Shown: positions 52,779 to 61,528 of the stretch, one piece after another
Position numbering within the stretch: position 1 is the first letter of the stretch
How the letters are laid out: each line of letters begins with the position of its first letter
Assembly (NCBI GenBank): GCA_013289615.1
Contig: JABCZO010000016.1
Coordinates: forward strand, 23,922-87,921
Direction of reading: 5' to 3'
Origin: Gammaproteobacteria bacterium
GTDB lineage: Bacteria; Pseudomonadota; Gammaproteobacteria; Steroidobacterales; Steroidobacteraceae
Length of the DNA stretch: 64,000 bases
Position numbers and translations under genes: made by a program
The notes under the pieces: model-generated
Told to the model about the DNA's origin: nothing
The model's input: the letters and a program-made list of their open reading frames with translations, nothing else
Databases searched by the model: none

Positions 52779-55655
52779 GTGAGCACCGTCACCCATGCCA
52801 AGCAGGCGCCGATTCCGCTGCCAACCGTGAAGTTCATGCTCGATGGCCGGCAACTCACGGCGTCTAACACCGAGACGCTCATCGAGATCGCTGATCGCGA
52901 GGGTGTTGAGATACCACGGTTGTGTTACAAGCCGGGAATGAAGGCGGTCGGCAATTGTCGCGCCTGTATGGTTGAAATCAAGGGCGAGCGCGTCCTTGCT
53001 CCGGCTTGCTGCCGCGTTGCCGTTGACGGCATGGAGGTCACGACCGGCAATGAACGGGCGCGCAAGGCGCAGCATATGGTGATCGAGCTTCTTCAGTCTG
53101 ACATGCCAGAAAAGGATTACACACGGCACAATGAATTAGATGACTGGGCAATCAAATTGAACGTTGGAAAGCCGCGGTTCGCACCGCGACCTGCTGTCGC
53201 GCCGGACCTCTCGCATGCAGCCATCGCGGTTAATTTGGACGCGTGCATTCAATGTACGCGGTGTGTAAGGGCTTGTCGTGACGAGCAAATGAACGACGTC
53301 ATCGGGCTTGCATCCAGAGGTCAGGACGAGAAGATCGTGTTCGATATGGACGATCCGATGGGAGCGTCCACCTGCGTTGCGTGTGGCGAATGCGTACAAG
53401 CGTGTCCGACAGGCGCGCTGATGCCGGCGCGGGACGTCGCTCTGTCAATACCGGACAAATCCGTTGATTCGCTCTGCCCGTATTGCGGCGTCGGCTGCCA
53501 GCTTACATATCATGTGAAAGATGATCGAATCCTCTACGTCGAGGGTCGCGACGGACCTGCTAATCACGCTCGGTTGTGCGTCAAGGGCCGTTACGGGTTC
53601 GACTATTCCCGGCATTCGCAACGTCTCACCGTGCCCCTGATACGCCGATCGGGCGCGCCGAAGAACGGCCAATTCGTCATGGATCCGGACAATGTCATGC
53701 AGGTGTTCCGCGAGGCAACGTGGGAGGAGGCATTGAGTCTGGCAGGCGGGTCTCTGCGAAGCCTGCGTGACACATATGGAAAGAAATCTTTAGCAGGCTT
53801 TGGCTCGGCAAAGGGCAGCAACGAGGAGGCGTACCTCTTCCAGAAGCTGGTGCGTCTGGGCTTCGGCAGCAACAACGTGGATCACTGTACGCGCCTCTGT
53901 CACGCGTCGAGTGTCGCCGCGCTCCTGGAGGGAATCGGCTCTGGAGCGGTCAGTAACCCGGTGATGGACGTAATGCAAGCTTCTGTGGTGCTTCTGATCG
54001 GGGCGAATCCCACGGTGAATCACCCTGTGGCCGCCACGTTCATCAAAAATGCCATGCGCAGAGGCACAAAGCTCATTTTGATGGATCCGCGGCGCAGTGA
54101 ATTGTCACGGACAGCTTATCGCTTTTTGCAGTTCAAACCCGACACCGACGTTGCACTTCTTAATGCGATGATGCATGTGATTGTCGAGGAGAACTTGGTC
54201 GACAAGAAATTCATCGCCGACCGCACACTCGGCTATGCGGAGCTTGTAAAAAATGTGGCCGGCTATAGCCCCGAACTGATGGCGCCGATCTGCGGTATCC
54301 CGGCCGAGACGATCCGCGAGGTCGCGAGGCTGTATGCGACGAGTTCCGGGTCGATGATCTTGTGGGGCATGGGCATTAGCCAGCATATCCATGGCACTGA
54401 CAATGCTCGCTGCCTGATCGCGCTGGCCCTACTGACCGGTCAGATCGGCAAGCCCGGCACGGGCCTGCATCCGCTTCGGGGTCAAAACAACGTTCAGGGC
54501 GCATCGGATGCCGGGTTGATTCCGATGATGTATCCCGATTACCAGCGTGTTGACGATTCGCAAGCTAAAGCTCGCTTTGCGAAGGCGTGGGGAGTTCCGG
54601 CCGCGCAGCTCGACGATAAGCCGGGGCTCACGGTGGTTGAAGTCATCAAGGGCATCTTGGCGGGCACCGTGAAGGGCATGTACATCATGGGTGAGAATCC
54701 CGCGATGAGTGACCCTGATGCCGATCACGCCCGGGAGGCGCTCGCCAAACTGGATATGCTTGTGGTGCAAGATATTTTCCTCACTGAGACCGGCTATCTC
54801 GCCGACGTGATTCTGCCCGCATCGTCTTTTGCAGAGAAAACAGGCACATTCACCAATACCGATCGCTTCGTGCAGTTAGGCCAGCAGGCGCTGAAGCCGC
54901 CGGGCAAAGCGCACCAGGATATCGAGATCATCATCGATCTGGCGAATCAGCTCGGGTTACCCTGGTCCTACGGGACCGGGGAATCGGCGGTTGCAGCCGT
55001 GTTTGATGAAATGCGCCGAACGATGCCGAGCATCGGCGGGATTACGTGGGAGCGCCTGAAGGCCGAAGGCAGCGTCACGTATCCGTGCGAGCAGGAAGGC
55101 GATCCCGGCGTTTCGGTGGTGTTCACGGAATCGTTCCCAACGCCAACTGGCAAGGCGCGCTTCGTGCCGGCCGACATTATTCCGGCCGACGAGCGTCCCG
55201 ACACCGACTATCCAATTGTGCTGATCACGGGTCGTCAGCTCGAGCACTGGCATACCGGCAGCATGACTCGACGCTCGGGAGTATTGGACGCCATTGAGCC
55301 CGATCCTGTCGCATCCCTGCACCCGCTGGATCTATCGACCCTGGGAGCAAAACCCGGCGACTTGATCACGATCGCCTCACGGCGCGGAAAGGTCAGTTTG
55401 TATGCGAGAGCCGATGAGAGTTCGCCGAGAGGGTCCGTATTCGTTGCCTTCTGCTTTTACGAGGCTGCGATCAACAAACTCACCAACTCGGCTCTCGATC
55501 CGTTCGCGAAGATCCCGGAATTCAAGTACTGTGCGGTGCGCGTAACGCTCGGGGGCACGCCTCCGGTACAGGCAAGCTTCGGTGGCGGCCAGATTCTGGC
55601 GCCGCGGTCGCCAGCGGTCGAGGCGGATTCTTCCAGCGCGACGCTCGCATCCTAG
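52779..55655 (+). CDS. fdsA: Formate dehydrogenase alpha subunit (Mo/W-bis-MGD, Cys type)
   Basis: Catalytic subunit of 958 residues that oxidises formate to CO2. N-terminal [2Fe-2S] (Cys49, 60, 63, 77), two ferredoxin [4Fe-4S] sets (CIQCTRCVRAC and CVACGECVQACP), then the bis-MGD domain with its own cluster (CPYCGVGC, later Cys267). The metal ligand is Cys374 followed by His375 in DHCTRLCH, so no selenocysteine. The His-Cys3 cluster region between the first two sets reads RHNELDDWAIKLNVG and lacks the Cys. GTG at 52779 follows the beta stop by 8 bp. The metal, Mo or W as in Methylorubrum Fdh1, cannot be told. Confidence 0.93.
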   Translation: MSTVTHAKQAPIPLPTVKFMLDGRQLTASNTETLIEIADREGVEIPRLCYKPGMKAVGNCRACMVEIKGERVLAPACCRVAVDGMEVTTGNERARKAQHMVIELLQSDMPEKDYTRHNELDDWAIKLNVGKPRFAPRPAVAPDLSHAAIAVNLDACIQCTRCVRACRDEQMNDVIGLASRGQDEKIVFDMDDPMGASTCVACGECVQACPTGALMPARDVALSIPDKSVDSLCPYCGVGCQLTYHVKDDRILYVEGRDGPANHARLCVKGRYGFDYSRHSQRLTVPLIRRSGAPKNGQFVMDPDNVMQVFREATWEEALSLAGGSLRSLRDTYGKKSLAGFGSAKGSNEEAYLFQKLVRLGFGSNNVDHCTRLCHASSVAALLEGIGSGAVSNPVMDVMQASVVLLIGANPTVNHPVAATFIKNAMRRGTKLILMDPRRSELSRTAYRFLQFKPDTDVALLNAMMHVIVEENLVDKKFIADRTLGYAELVKNVAGYSPELMAPICGIPAETIREVARLYATSSGSMILWGMGISQHIHGTDNARCLIALALLTGQIGKPGTGLHPLRGQNNVQGASDAGLIPMMYPDYQRVDDSQAKARFAKAWGVPAAQLDDKPGLTVVEVIKGILAGTVKGMYIMGENPAMSDPDADHAREALAKLDMLVVQDIFLTETGYLADVILPASSFAEKTGTFTNTDRFVQLGQQALKPPGKAHQDIEIIIDLANQLGLPWSYGTGESAVAAVFDEMRRTMPSIGGITWERLKAEGSVTYPCEQEGDPGVSVVFTESFPTPTGKARFVPADIIPADERPDTDYPIVLITGRQLEHWHTGSMTRRSGVLDAIEPDPVASLHPLDLSTLGAKPGDLITIASRRGKVSLYARADESSPRGSVFVAFCFYEAAINKLTNSALDPFAKIPEFKYCAVRVTLGGTPPVQASFGGGQILAPRSPAVEADSSSATLAS

Positions 55656-56542
55656 TCAATTGACCATTCGTGAGCCGAGGTAAAACGTTGCCGGCCTGAG
55701 TAAACATTGCAGTGCCTTTCCCGTAAGAATCCCACCAATGTGAGTCCCGAGGCAACCGCGAGGTTGACCGCAAGGCTCGAAGGGGCACCAATGGCCGCAA
55801 GCACTCCAACGCCGGTGCGCAACGCCTTTTGAACAAGTTCGAAGCTTGCCCGGCCGCTCAATAAAATAATGTGTTCGCTCAGTGGTAGGCGTCTAGCCAG
55901 GAGAGTCTCACCAACCAGTTTGTCGAATGCGTTGTGGCGCCCCACATCTTCAGCGACAGTCATCAGGTTCCCTGAAAAATCGAATAGTGCCGAGGCATGG
56001 ATGCCGCCGGTGTCGCCGAATTTGGATTGCGATTGGCGCATGCGTTCCGGCAGACCAAACAACAACTCCAGTTCGATTGCACGGGTATCCGCGATGCGCG
56101 TCGCTGCAGCTCTAGCAATCGCCGCATCAAGTCCAGTGGTGCCGCACACGCCGCAACTGGAACCGGCCGAGAATCGACGCGTCGCCATCTGGGCTTCCAG
56201 TTGAACATTGGGATGAAGGCGTACATTCACCACATTCGGACGGCGAGTACTCCATTCAATAGCTTCAATATCTGTTGCTTGATTGACGATTCCCTCGCCG
56301 TACAACAATCCTGCCGCGAGGTACTCATCATCCCCCGGGGTCCGCATCGTCGTTCCGAACGACACGGACTCGATGCCGAGGGCAGGATGGTGCAGCAAGT
56401 ACTCAAGGGGCGCTTCCACAGCGACGCGGTCATCTTTCTCGACATGCGAATCAAGACCTGCACGTACTATATGCACCTTCATCGTACCGCCGGCAACGGG
56501 CCGCTCTGCCTTTTCGGACGCGATAGGTTCTGCTTTGCTCAT
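55652..56542 (-). CDS. fdhD: FdhD sulfurtransferase (canonical)
   Basis: Protein of 296 residues that transfers sulfur from a cysteine desulfurase to the formate dehydrogenase cofactor. The catalytic motif is SSCGVCG (Cys130, Cys133). Further family blocks: DTGGIHASALF, EDVGRHNAFDKLVG and LSGRASFELVQKALRTG. It ends 4 bp inside the alpha-subunit gene on the other strand, so the two are convergent. The ATG at 56542 is chosen; 11 codons further up are open. Confidence 0.92.
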   Translation of the reverse strand: MSKAEPIASEKAERPVAGGTMKVHIVRAGLDSHVEKDDRVAVEAPLEYLLHHPALGIESVSFGTTMRTPGDDEYLAAGLLYGEGIVNQATDIEAIEWSTRRPNVVNVRLHPNVQLEAQMATRRFSAGSSCGVCGTTGLDAAIARAAATRIADTRAIELELLFGLPERMRQSQSKFGDTGGIHASALFDFSGNLMTVAEDVGRHNAFDKLVGETLLARRLPLSEHIILLSGRASFELVQKALRTGVGVLAAIGAPSSLAVNLAVASGLTLVGFLRERHCNVYSGRQRFTSAHEWSID

Positions 56543-56815
56543 GACGCCTATGATAGCGCGCCGAGGTCCTGGCAATCCATGCGGCTTACAGCCAACCTAG
56601 TTTCCAATTCTCGCTGAGGAAGTGATCATCCGACCGTCCCGAAGTGAACACTTAATCCTGCGCAAATGAGGCTCAGTCCAATCTGCCTTGGAAGCTGTCT
56701 GAATTCCACCGAGGTGCGATCAAAGCGCCGGTATAAATTGATTCGTCAGTCCAAGGATGTCGGCGAGCAAGCAGACGGGCAAATGAGATGGGGCATGACC
56801 ATCTATGCCGACAAC
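56543..56815. other. Intergenic region between fdhD and hipA
   Basis: About 270 bp with the fdhD promoter and the end of hipA. No gene or terminator was identified. Confidence 0.35.
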
Positions 56816-58078
56816 TCACGCGTCGGGCGGCCTTTCAAAAAAGAAACATTGGGGCAAAAAGGCTGGCGCAATGTATTCCACATCCCGAGCAGATACGTCG
56901 CTAGCAAAGAAGATCTCACGCCACTTGCGCACCACATCGATGAGCCTATCAATTTTCGATCGCGCCTCATTCGTGGATAATCCAAACCGACCCGCCTGCG
57001 AGATCAAATTGTAAATGCTGGCCGTGCGACCGTAATCGCCAACGGTCAGGGCCAGATCACGCCGTTCCAGACTCACCATGGGCGCCGGCACGAGGTCATA
57101 TGCCGGCGACAGTCTCCAGCCTTTATGCCGACGCAGCAACGCGTGGTTACGTGGGTGATCGTCAGTGTTGCTCACGGCGGCGTTAAACACCATGCGCCTG
57201 AACAGTTCCGCACAGTCGTCCTCGGGTTTGTCGGACCAGCGACGCAAGTTGTCGGCCAGCAGTGGATAGGACCAGCGCTCACGATCCAAGTAGCTGTCGT
57301 CGCGATCGAGTACCGTCAGTCCGCTGACGAACCCGAACCGCAGATATCCTTTGTCGGTGAATTCCCGGTCGAAGCGCTGGAGCATCAGGACGTCGTCGCG
57401 ACCCACGGCCTGCAGTCGCCCTTGCGTGACCTTCAAGCCGCAGCGCCGCGCGAGATCGATCGTGGCGTATTCGACCCGTTGCAAGTTGAATCGATCTTCT
57501 TTGCTCGGAAACTTGCCGAGCCATAATTGTTGCGCGTCCTCGATCGTTGCCTTTGGCCGCGCGCCACCCATGCTCGTGCCTGGATCGAGCTGTTCGAGTA
57601 ATCGCGCAGGGACCGGTCTGCCCTCCTCGATGGCCTGGGCCGCAGTAATTAGCTCGGCCAGTTGATGAGTGCGATTGTAGAGGCGCTTGGGGGCCGGAGA
57701 TTCGGCTTTCAACCCGAAGCTCAAGTAGCCCGCTCCATCTTGGGGACCGTGCAGCAGGTAGTCGATTTCCTGGAGATCGGCAGCGCTTCGTTGCAGCTTG
57801 TGCTCGATGACACGTCGGCCCCATGCATCCGGGCCGGCATCGCGCACCGCACCGGGGATGCCCTTGAGCCGGGTGAACTCGTAGACATTCTTTCCCAATG
57901 GCAGCTGAAACGGATCCAACGCCACGGCGTCCTTGCGCTCGAGGTAGCGGTCACCGTAGCGGAAACGCCCGATATACGTTCCATCAGGCAGCGTTTCGAC
58001 CCTGAGCATCGCGGCCGGCACGGTGTTGAGCGTGCCGGGGAGTTGGATGTAGACGTAGGCTTCGCGCTCAGAAGTCAT
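56816..58078 (-). CDS. hipA: HipA-family toxin kinase
   Basis: Ser/Thr kinase toxin of 420 residues (E. coli HipA has 440). The N-terminal subdomain (about 1-110) is followed by the loop TSMGGARPKA (Gly-rich, equivalent to the E. coli GAQEKT region) and the catalytic loop FNAAVSNTDDHPRNHALL with Asp306 and Asn311, then AYDLVP with metal-binding Asp328. E. coli HipA phosphorylates Glu-tRNA synthetase and causes persistence. The ATG overlaps the antitoxin stop by 11 bp, so the two are co-translated. The last ~40 codons are ordinary HipA length. Confidence 0.9.
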   Translation of the reverse strand: MTSEREAYVYIQLPGTLNTVPAAMLRVETLPDGTYIGRFRYGDRYLERKDAVALDPFQLPLGKNVYEFTRLKGIPGAVRDAGPDAWGRRVIEHKLQRSAADLQEIDYLLHGPQDGAGYLSFGLKAESPAPKRLYNRTHQLAELITAAQAIEEGRPVPARLLEQLDPGTSMGGARPKATIEDAQQLWLGKFPSKEDRFNLQRVEYATIDLARRCGLKVTQGRLQAVGRDDVLMLQRFDREFTDKGYLRFGFVSGLTVLDRDDSYLDRERWSYPLLADNLRRWSDKPEDDCAELFRRMVFNAAVSNTDDHPRNHALLRRHKGWRLSPAYDLVPAPMVSLERRDLALTVGDYGRTASIYNLISQAGRFGLSTNEARSKIDRLIDVVRKWREIFFASDVSARDVEYIAPAFLPQCFFFERPPDA

Positions 58079-58361
58079 AGTCGTTGCTCGACTTCCTCGG
58101 CTTTCCTGCGCGCGAGGGCCGGCGCGAAGCCTCGAGTGCCTTACCATGCAGATCGGTGTCAGGGTCAGCGACGGCGTCCAGGGACTTCTCGAGACCGAGC
58201 GCCCACAGCACGGTAAAGCAGACGCCGATTGCTGTCCCAGCCCTGCCCAGCTCTAAGGCGCTGAGAGTGTTGCGATTGATGCCGGCCTTGCTGGCCAGCT
58301 CGGCTACTGACCAGCCACGCCGTATTCGGGCCACGCGGATCCGCTGGCCCAGCTGCTTCAC
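58068..58361 (-). CDS. hipB: HipB-like XRE antitoxin
   Basis: DNA-binding antitoxin of 97 residues with an XRE helix-turn-helix (WSVAELASKAGINRNTLSALELG, about 17-39) and a basic flexible tail typical of HipB, which caps HipA. A GTG at 58361 is taken as start; the frame stays open upstream (LTPLEVAQRVKQLG), so the true start may be a little earlier. It should repress the operon by binding the GCCTA palindromes at 58426-58527. Confidence 0.8.
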   Translation of the reverse strand: MKQLGQRIRVARIRRGWSVAELASKAGINRNTLSALELGRAGTAIGVCFTVLWALGLEKSLDAVADPDTDLHGKALEASRRPSRAGKPRKSSNDYDF

Positions 58362-58425
58362 CCGCTGCGCAACTTCTAGTGGTGTCAGGAAATTGCTAAT
58401 TAAATTGGGCTTCTATGCTAAATAC

Positions 58426-58441
58426 GCCTACTATAATAGGC
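58426..58441 (-). promoter_or_regulatory. hipBA operator 1 over the -10 element
   Basis: GCCTACTATAATAGGC is a near-perfect palindrome (one mismatch). On the minus strand it contains TATTAT (-10, 58433-58438), 17 bp from TTGCCT (-35, 58456-58461). Confidence 0.65.
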
Positions 58442-58453
58442 ATACGAAGAGAT

Positions 58454-58485
58454 CTAGGCAAGGGCTGACCGAGGCTACTGCCTAG
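58454..58485 (-). promoter_or_regulatory. hipBA operator 2 over the -35 element
   Basis: CTAGGCA (58454-58460) and TGCCTAG (58479-58485) form inverted arms 18 bp apart. The first arm overlaps the -35 TTGCCT, and the arms share GCCTA with operators 1 and 3. Confidence 0.55.
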
Positions 58486-58509
58486 TTATCTGGGCATATA
58501 AAACGTTAA

Positions 58510-58527
58510 TGCCTATTATAATAGGCA
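58510..58527. promoter_or_regulatory. Operator 3: perfect palindrome between hipBA and arsR
   Basis: TGCCTATTATAATAGGCA is a perfect 18-bp palindrome like operator 1. It carries TATAAT on both strands; towards hipB a -35 TTGGAG lies 18 bp away. It is 91 bp before arsR, so it could also affect the arsenic operon. Confidence 0.55.
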
Positions 58528-58618
58528 CATATTCGGCACTCCAAAATGGAGATAGCTGCGTCGCAGAGCTGCTCAGCCGGCCTTGACTGACCTGATATGT
58601 TTCGATAATTTTCGAATT

Positions 58619-58975
58619 ATGAAACCAAAAGAGGCTATCGAGAGCTTGGCAGCCCTCGCCCAGGAATCCCGTCTCGCGATATTTCGCATGCTGGTCAAAC
58701 GAGGCCCTGAAGGCTACACGCCCACTCAACTGGGCGAGAAACTCAACGTGAGCTCGCCGACGCTGTCGTTTCACCTAAAGGAGCTGCAGCGAGCCGGGCT
58801 CGTTGATGTGCGTCGCGACGGACGCTTCCTCTATTACCGTCCGAACTTTTCCCACATGAACCAACTGATCGGGTTTCTCACCGAAAACTGTTGCGTACTG
58901 GCCGACCAAGGCTGTGGTCCGGAATGTTCCCCAGCGGTCGCCGCGGCTCCACTTATAAAGAGGCAACGCGCATGA
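58619..58975 (+). CDS. arsR: ArsR-family arsenic-responsive repressor
   Basis: Repressor of 118 residues with winged helix (ALAQESRLAIFRMLVKRG, then SSPTLSFHLKELQRAGLV). Cys91, Cys92, Cys99 and Cys103 in the C-terminal CCVLADQGCGPEC form a likely arsenite site, as in the Acidithiobacillus ferrooxidans type rather than the plasmid R773 type. First gene of the arsenic operon; stop overlaps arsI (ATGA). The ATG gives the usual short N-terminus. Confidence 0.9.
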   Translation: MKPKEAIESLAALAQESRLAIFRMLVKRGPEGYTPTQLGEKLNVSSPTLSFHLKELQRAGLVDVRRDGRFLYYRPNFSHMNQLIGFLTENCCVLADQGCGPECSPAVAAAPLIKRQRA

Positions 58976-59457
58976 AGCGATTCCATGTGAACCTGTCCGT
59001 AGAGAATCTTACCGAGAGCATTCGCTTTTACACGGCGCTGTTCGAAGCGGAACCGCTCGTTCGAAAGGACGATTACGCCAAGTGGATGCTTGATGATCCG
59101 CGCATTAACTTCGCGATCTCCGAGCACGGGGGTCGCATCGGCCTCAATCATCTCGGTGTGCAAGTGGACTCCGCGGAAGAACTGACCGCGATGCGCGCCC
59201 AGCTCACGCGGTCCGATCAGGCGCTGGTCGAGCAGACAGGCGTCGCCTGCTGCTATGCGAACTCCGACAAGTACTGGGTGACGGATCCGACAGGAATCGC
59301 CTGGGAGACCTTCCATACCCTCAATACCACACCGATCTACGGCGCTGACATTGATGTTGCCGTGAAGTCCAGTATGTGCTGCGCTCCGCTGAAGGCCACC
59401 GCCAGTGAGTCGTGCTGCGAGCCTTCGGTCAACGCGACTTCTGCCTGCTGCGCATGA
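58972..59457 (+). CDS. arsI: ArsI/CadI-type C-As lyase (VOC family)
   Basis: Dioxygenase-like protein of 161 residues that breaks the carbon-arsenic bond of methylarsenite. The metal triad is His5, His60 and Glu112, and vicinal Cys93-Cys94 (ACCYANSDKYWV) bind trivalent arsenic, matching Thermomonospora ArsI. Three more Cys pairs (136-137, 148-149, 159-160) lie in the C-terminal tail. The ATGA overlaps on both sides couple it to arsR and arsN2. Confidence 0.88.
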   Translation: MKRFHVNLSVENLTESIRFYTALFEAEPLVRKDDYAKWMLDDPRINFAISEHGGRIGLNHLGVQVDSAEELTAMRAQLTRSDQALVEQTGVACCYANSDKYWVTDPTGIAWETFHTLNTTPIYGADIDVAVKSSMCCAPLKATASESCCEPSVNATSACCA

Positions 59458-59933
59458 CCGTATCCCGCAGCTTTGCAGTGCGTGCTTCCACAGCGGCGGA
59501 CTTCCGTAGTGTCCGGGATCTACTGGCTGCTGCCCGGCTGCCCATCGAGGATCTCGATAGAGCCGCTGGACTGCACTTCTGGGTTGCCGAAGACGGGGAT
59601 GACATCGTCGGGGCGATTGGACTTGAGTCATTTGGCGCCGCCGCCCTTCTGCGATCACTGGTCGTTGCGCCTTCACACCGTCAGCAAGGGCTAGGGTCCA
59701 CACTTGTGGCAATGGCGGAGCAGGAAGCGCGGACCCGCAGCGTCGAGGTACTGGTGCTGCTGACCGAGACGACCGAGGCGTTCTTCAAGCGGCATGGCTT
59801 CGCGATCATCGAGCGGGAGTATGTCCCGGACGAAATCAAGAAGAGCGCCGAGTTCCAGTCGCTGTGCCCGGCATCTGCCGTGTGCATGACAAAGTCTTTA
59901 CCATCCTGGCGTGAGGCGGTGTCGCTTGAGTAG
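59454..59933 (+). CDS. arsN2: ArsN2-type N-acetyltransferase
   Basis: GNAT acetyltransferase of 159 residues (VVAPSHRQQGLGSTLVAMAEQEA is the acetyl-CoA loop, then FFKRHGFAIIER and SLCPASAVCM). ArsN-type enzymes acetylate and inactivate arsenicals such as arsinothricin or arsenylated organics; ArsN2 substrates are not settled. It overlaps arsI by ATGA and is 9 bp before the aquaporin gene. Confidence 0.83.
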   Translation: MTVSRSFAVRASTAADFRSVRDLLAAARLPIEDLDRAAGLHFWVAEDGDDIVGAIGLESFGAAALLRSLVVAPSHRQQGLGSTLVAMAEQEARTRSVEVLVLLTETTEAFFKRHGFAIIEREYVPDEIKKSAEFQSLCPASAVCMTKSLPSWREAVSLE

Positions 59934-59942
59934 CCGCACGCA

Positions 59943-60677
59943 ATGAGTGCGTACGCTCAACCTCTGCCACGTCGGCTCCTCGGAGAGGCCCTCGGATCGT
60001 TCCTGCTGGCCGCGACCGTTGTCGGCTCCGGAATCATGGCAGAGCGCCTAAGCGGCGGGAACCTGGCGGTTGCACTGCTGGCGAACACTACGGCCACCGT
60101 TGCGGTCCTGGCTGCCCTGATCGCCCTCTTAGGTCCCGTAAGCGGCGCTCACTTCAATCCGGCCGTGTCCGCCATCGAAGCCCTCCGGGGCCGCCTGGCA
60201 TGGCGAGACGCGGGCACTTACACCCTGACGCAGATCATCGGCTGCTGCGCTGGGGCGGTGACTGCGCATCTCATGTTCGAGCTACCCGTCTGGCAGCTCT
60301 CCGCTCATATCCGCACCGGGCCTGCCCAATGGCTCGCCGAAGCTATCGCGACCTTCGGGCTCCTGCTCGTCGTACTCGGCCATCGTCGCTCCGAAGATGC
60401 ACCGTGGATGGTGGCGGCCTGGATCGGCGCGGCGTACTGGTTTACCGCATCAACCTCTTTCGCCAATCCGGCCATTACAATCGCGCGCTCCTTGACGAAT
60501 ACGTTCGCCGGGATCCGGCCTGCGGATGCGCCGGCCTTCATTGCAGCGCAGTTCATCGGCGCGCTGGCTGGTCTGCTCGTTGCAAGACTCCTGTTTCCAG
60601 CTACAAGGGCACTCCACGTCCCCGCCGAGACAGGCCGCGTGGCTGCACCGGCGGCAACCCAAGAGGCAGATGCCTGA
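59943..60677 (+). CDS. aqpS: AqpS-like aquaglyceroporin
   Basis: Membrane channel of 244 residues with two NPA motifs, HFNPAV (Asn72) and FANPAI (Asn175), and about six helices. In Sinorhizobium meliloti AqpS, encoded with arsC, lets arsenite made by ArsC leave the cell by diffusion. The stop abuts the arsC start. No ArsB or Acr3 pump gene is present in the operon, which fits that model. Confidence 0.87.
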   Translation: MSAYAQPLPRRLLGEALGSFLLAATVVGSGIMAERLSGGNLAVALLANTTATVAVLAALIALLGPVSGAHFNPAVSAIEALRGRLAWRDAGTYTLTQIIGCCAGAVTAHLMFELPVWQLSAHIRTGPAQWLAEAIATFGLLLVVLGHRRSEDAPWMVAAWIGAAYWFTASTSFANPAITIARSLTNTFAGIRPADAPAFIAAQFIGALAGLLVARLLFPATRALHVPAETGRVAAPAATQEADA

Positions 60678-61112
60678 ATGACCGAGTCCGCAATCCCCGT
60701 CACGATTTATCACAACCCTGCATGTGGGACCTCCCGCAATGTTCTCGCGCTGGTTCGAAACGCCGGAGTCGAGCCGACGATCATCGAGTACCTGAAGACG
60801 CCGCCCGATAGGGCGACGTTGCAGTCACTGATTGAGCGCATGGGCATTCGTCCACGAGATCTACTTCGTCAGAAGGGCACGCCCTATGAGGAGCTGGGAC
60901 TGCGAGCCACCCACTGGACGGACTCACAGTTGATCGAGCAGATGTTGGCGCACCCGATTCTGATCAATCGGCCGATCGTGGTTACACCGTGGGGCGTCAA
61001 GCTTTGCAGACCCTCAGAGGAAGTTCTGGACATTCTGCCCCTTCCCCAAAAAGGCCCGATTGCCAAAGAGGACGGGGAGCCACTGATCGACTCAGAGGGC
61101 AAGCGAGTCTAG
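60678..61112 (+). CDS. arsC: Arsenate reductase, glutaredoxin-dependent
   Basis: Enzyme of 144 residues that reduces arsenate to arsenite using glutathione and glutaredoxin. The catalytic Cys16 sits in NPACGTSRN, and RPIVVTPWGVKLCRPSE carries the usual Arg/other binding residues. Last gene of the operon, directly after the aquaporin. Length matches R773 ArsC (141). Confidence 0.92.
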   Translation: MTESAIPVTIYHNPACGTSRNVLALVRNAGVEPTIIEYLKTPPDRATLQSLIERMGIRPRDLLRQKGTPYEELGLRATHWTDSQLIEQMLAHPILINRPIVVTPWGVKLCRPSEEVLDILPLPQKGPIAKEDGEPLIDSEGKRV

Positions 61113-61163
61113 CTGACCGACTCCCGGCTTCCGGACCTCTATGGAAGTTAGCGAACGGGCAAC

Positions 61164-61213
61164 TGGCGCCCCCGGCCGGAGTTGAACCGACGACCTACCG
61201 CTTAGGAGGCGGT
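61164..61213 (-). other. 3' fragment of a tRNA-Arg(CCT) gene, probable attachment site
   Basis: From the anticodon arm to CCA the sequence is intact: ACCGC-CTCCTAA-GCGGT (anticodon CCT), variable loop AGGTC, T-arm GTCGG/CCGGC with loop TTCAACT, acceptor half CGGGGGC, discriminator G, CCA. The D-arm and 5' acceptor half (GCCCCCG expected) are missing. Such 3' halves are left as attachment sites when an element integrates into a tRNA gene. The broken side faces right. Confidence 0.75.
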
Positions 61214-61404
61214 GGGTTGAACAGCACGCAATTAATTGAGTCCATTAACAATCCAACCAGTCGCTGTCTAATAATATCTGGCCGTTTGTAGGCTGTTTTC
61301 CTCGAGGTTTCCTCAGTTTCAAGCGGCAATATTAGACACTTTTAAATGCCGTAACTAATCCGCGATATGGCCATCCGAGACTCAACTGGAGGGACGTGCA
61401 AAAC

Positions 61405-61510
61405 CTATGGCGGAAACTTCAACCGCGCCAGCAGTGGCTTGAATTGCGGCTCATTGCGGATCGGATCGAGTAGCGGGTCCACCTTGAGCGTCCAGCTAAG
61501 CTGTATGGCC
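61405..61510 (-). pseudogene. C-terminal remnant of a larger protein
   Basis: A minus-strand frame reads LKVDPLLDPIRNEPQFKPLL then ARLKFPP and stop, like the C-terminal end of TPR/winged-helix or adenylate-cyclase-type proteins (LDPLLDPIRNEPRF...KLKFP). No start or upstream domain remains. It lies between the two tRNA fragments. Confidence 0.55.
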
Positions 61511-61528
61511 TGGCATGCTGTGGAATCT

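Noticed and set aside
56600..56760. Minus-strand frame LYRRFDRTSVEFRQLPRQIG as a possible transposase remnant
   Set aside because: No known transposase motif could be matched.
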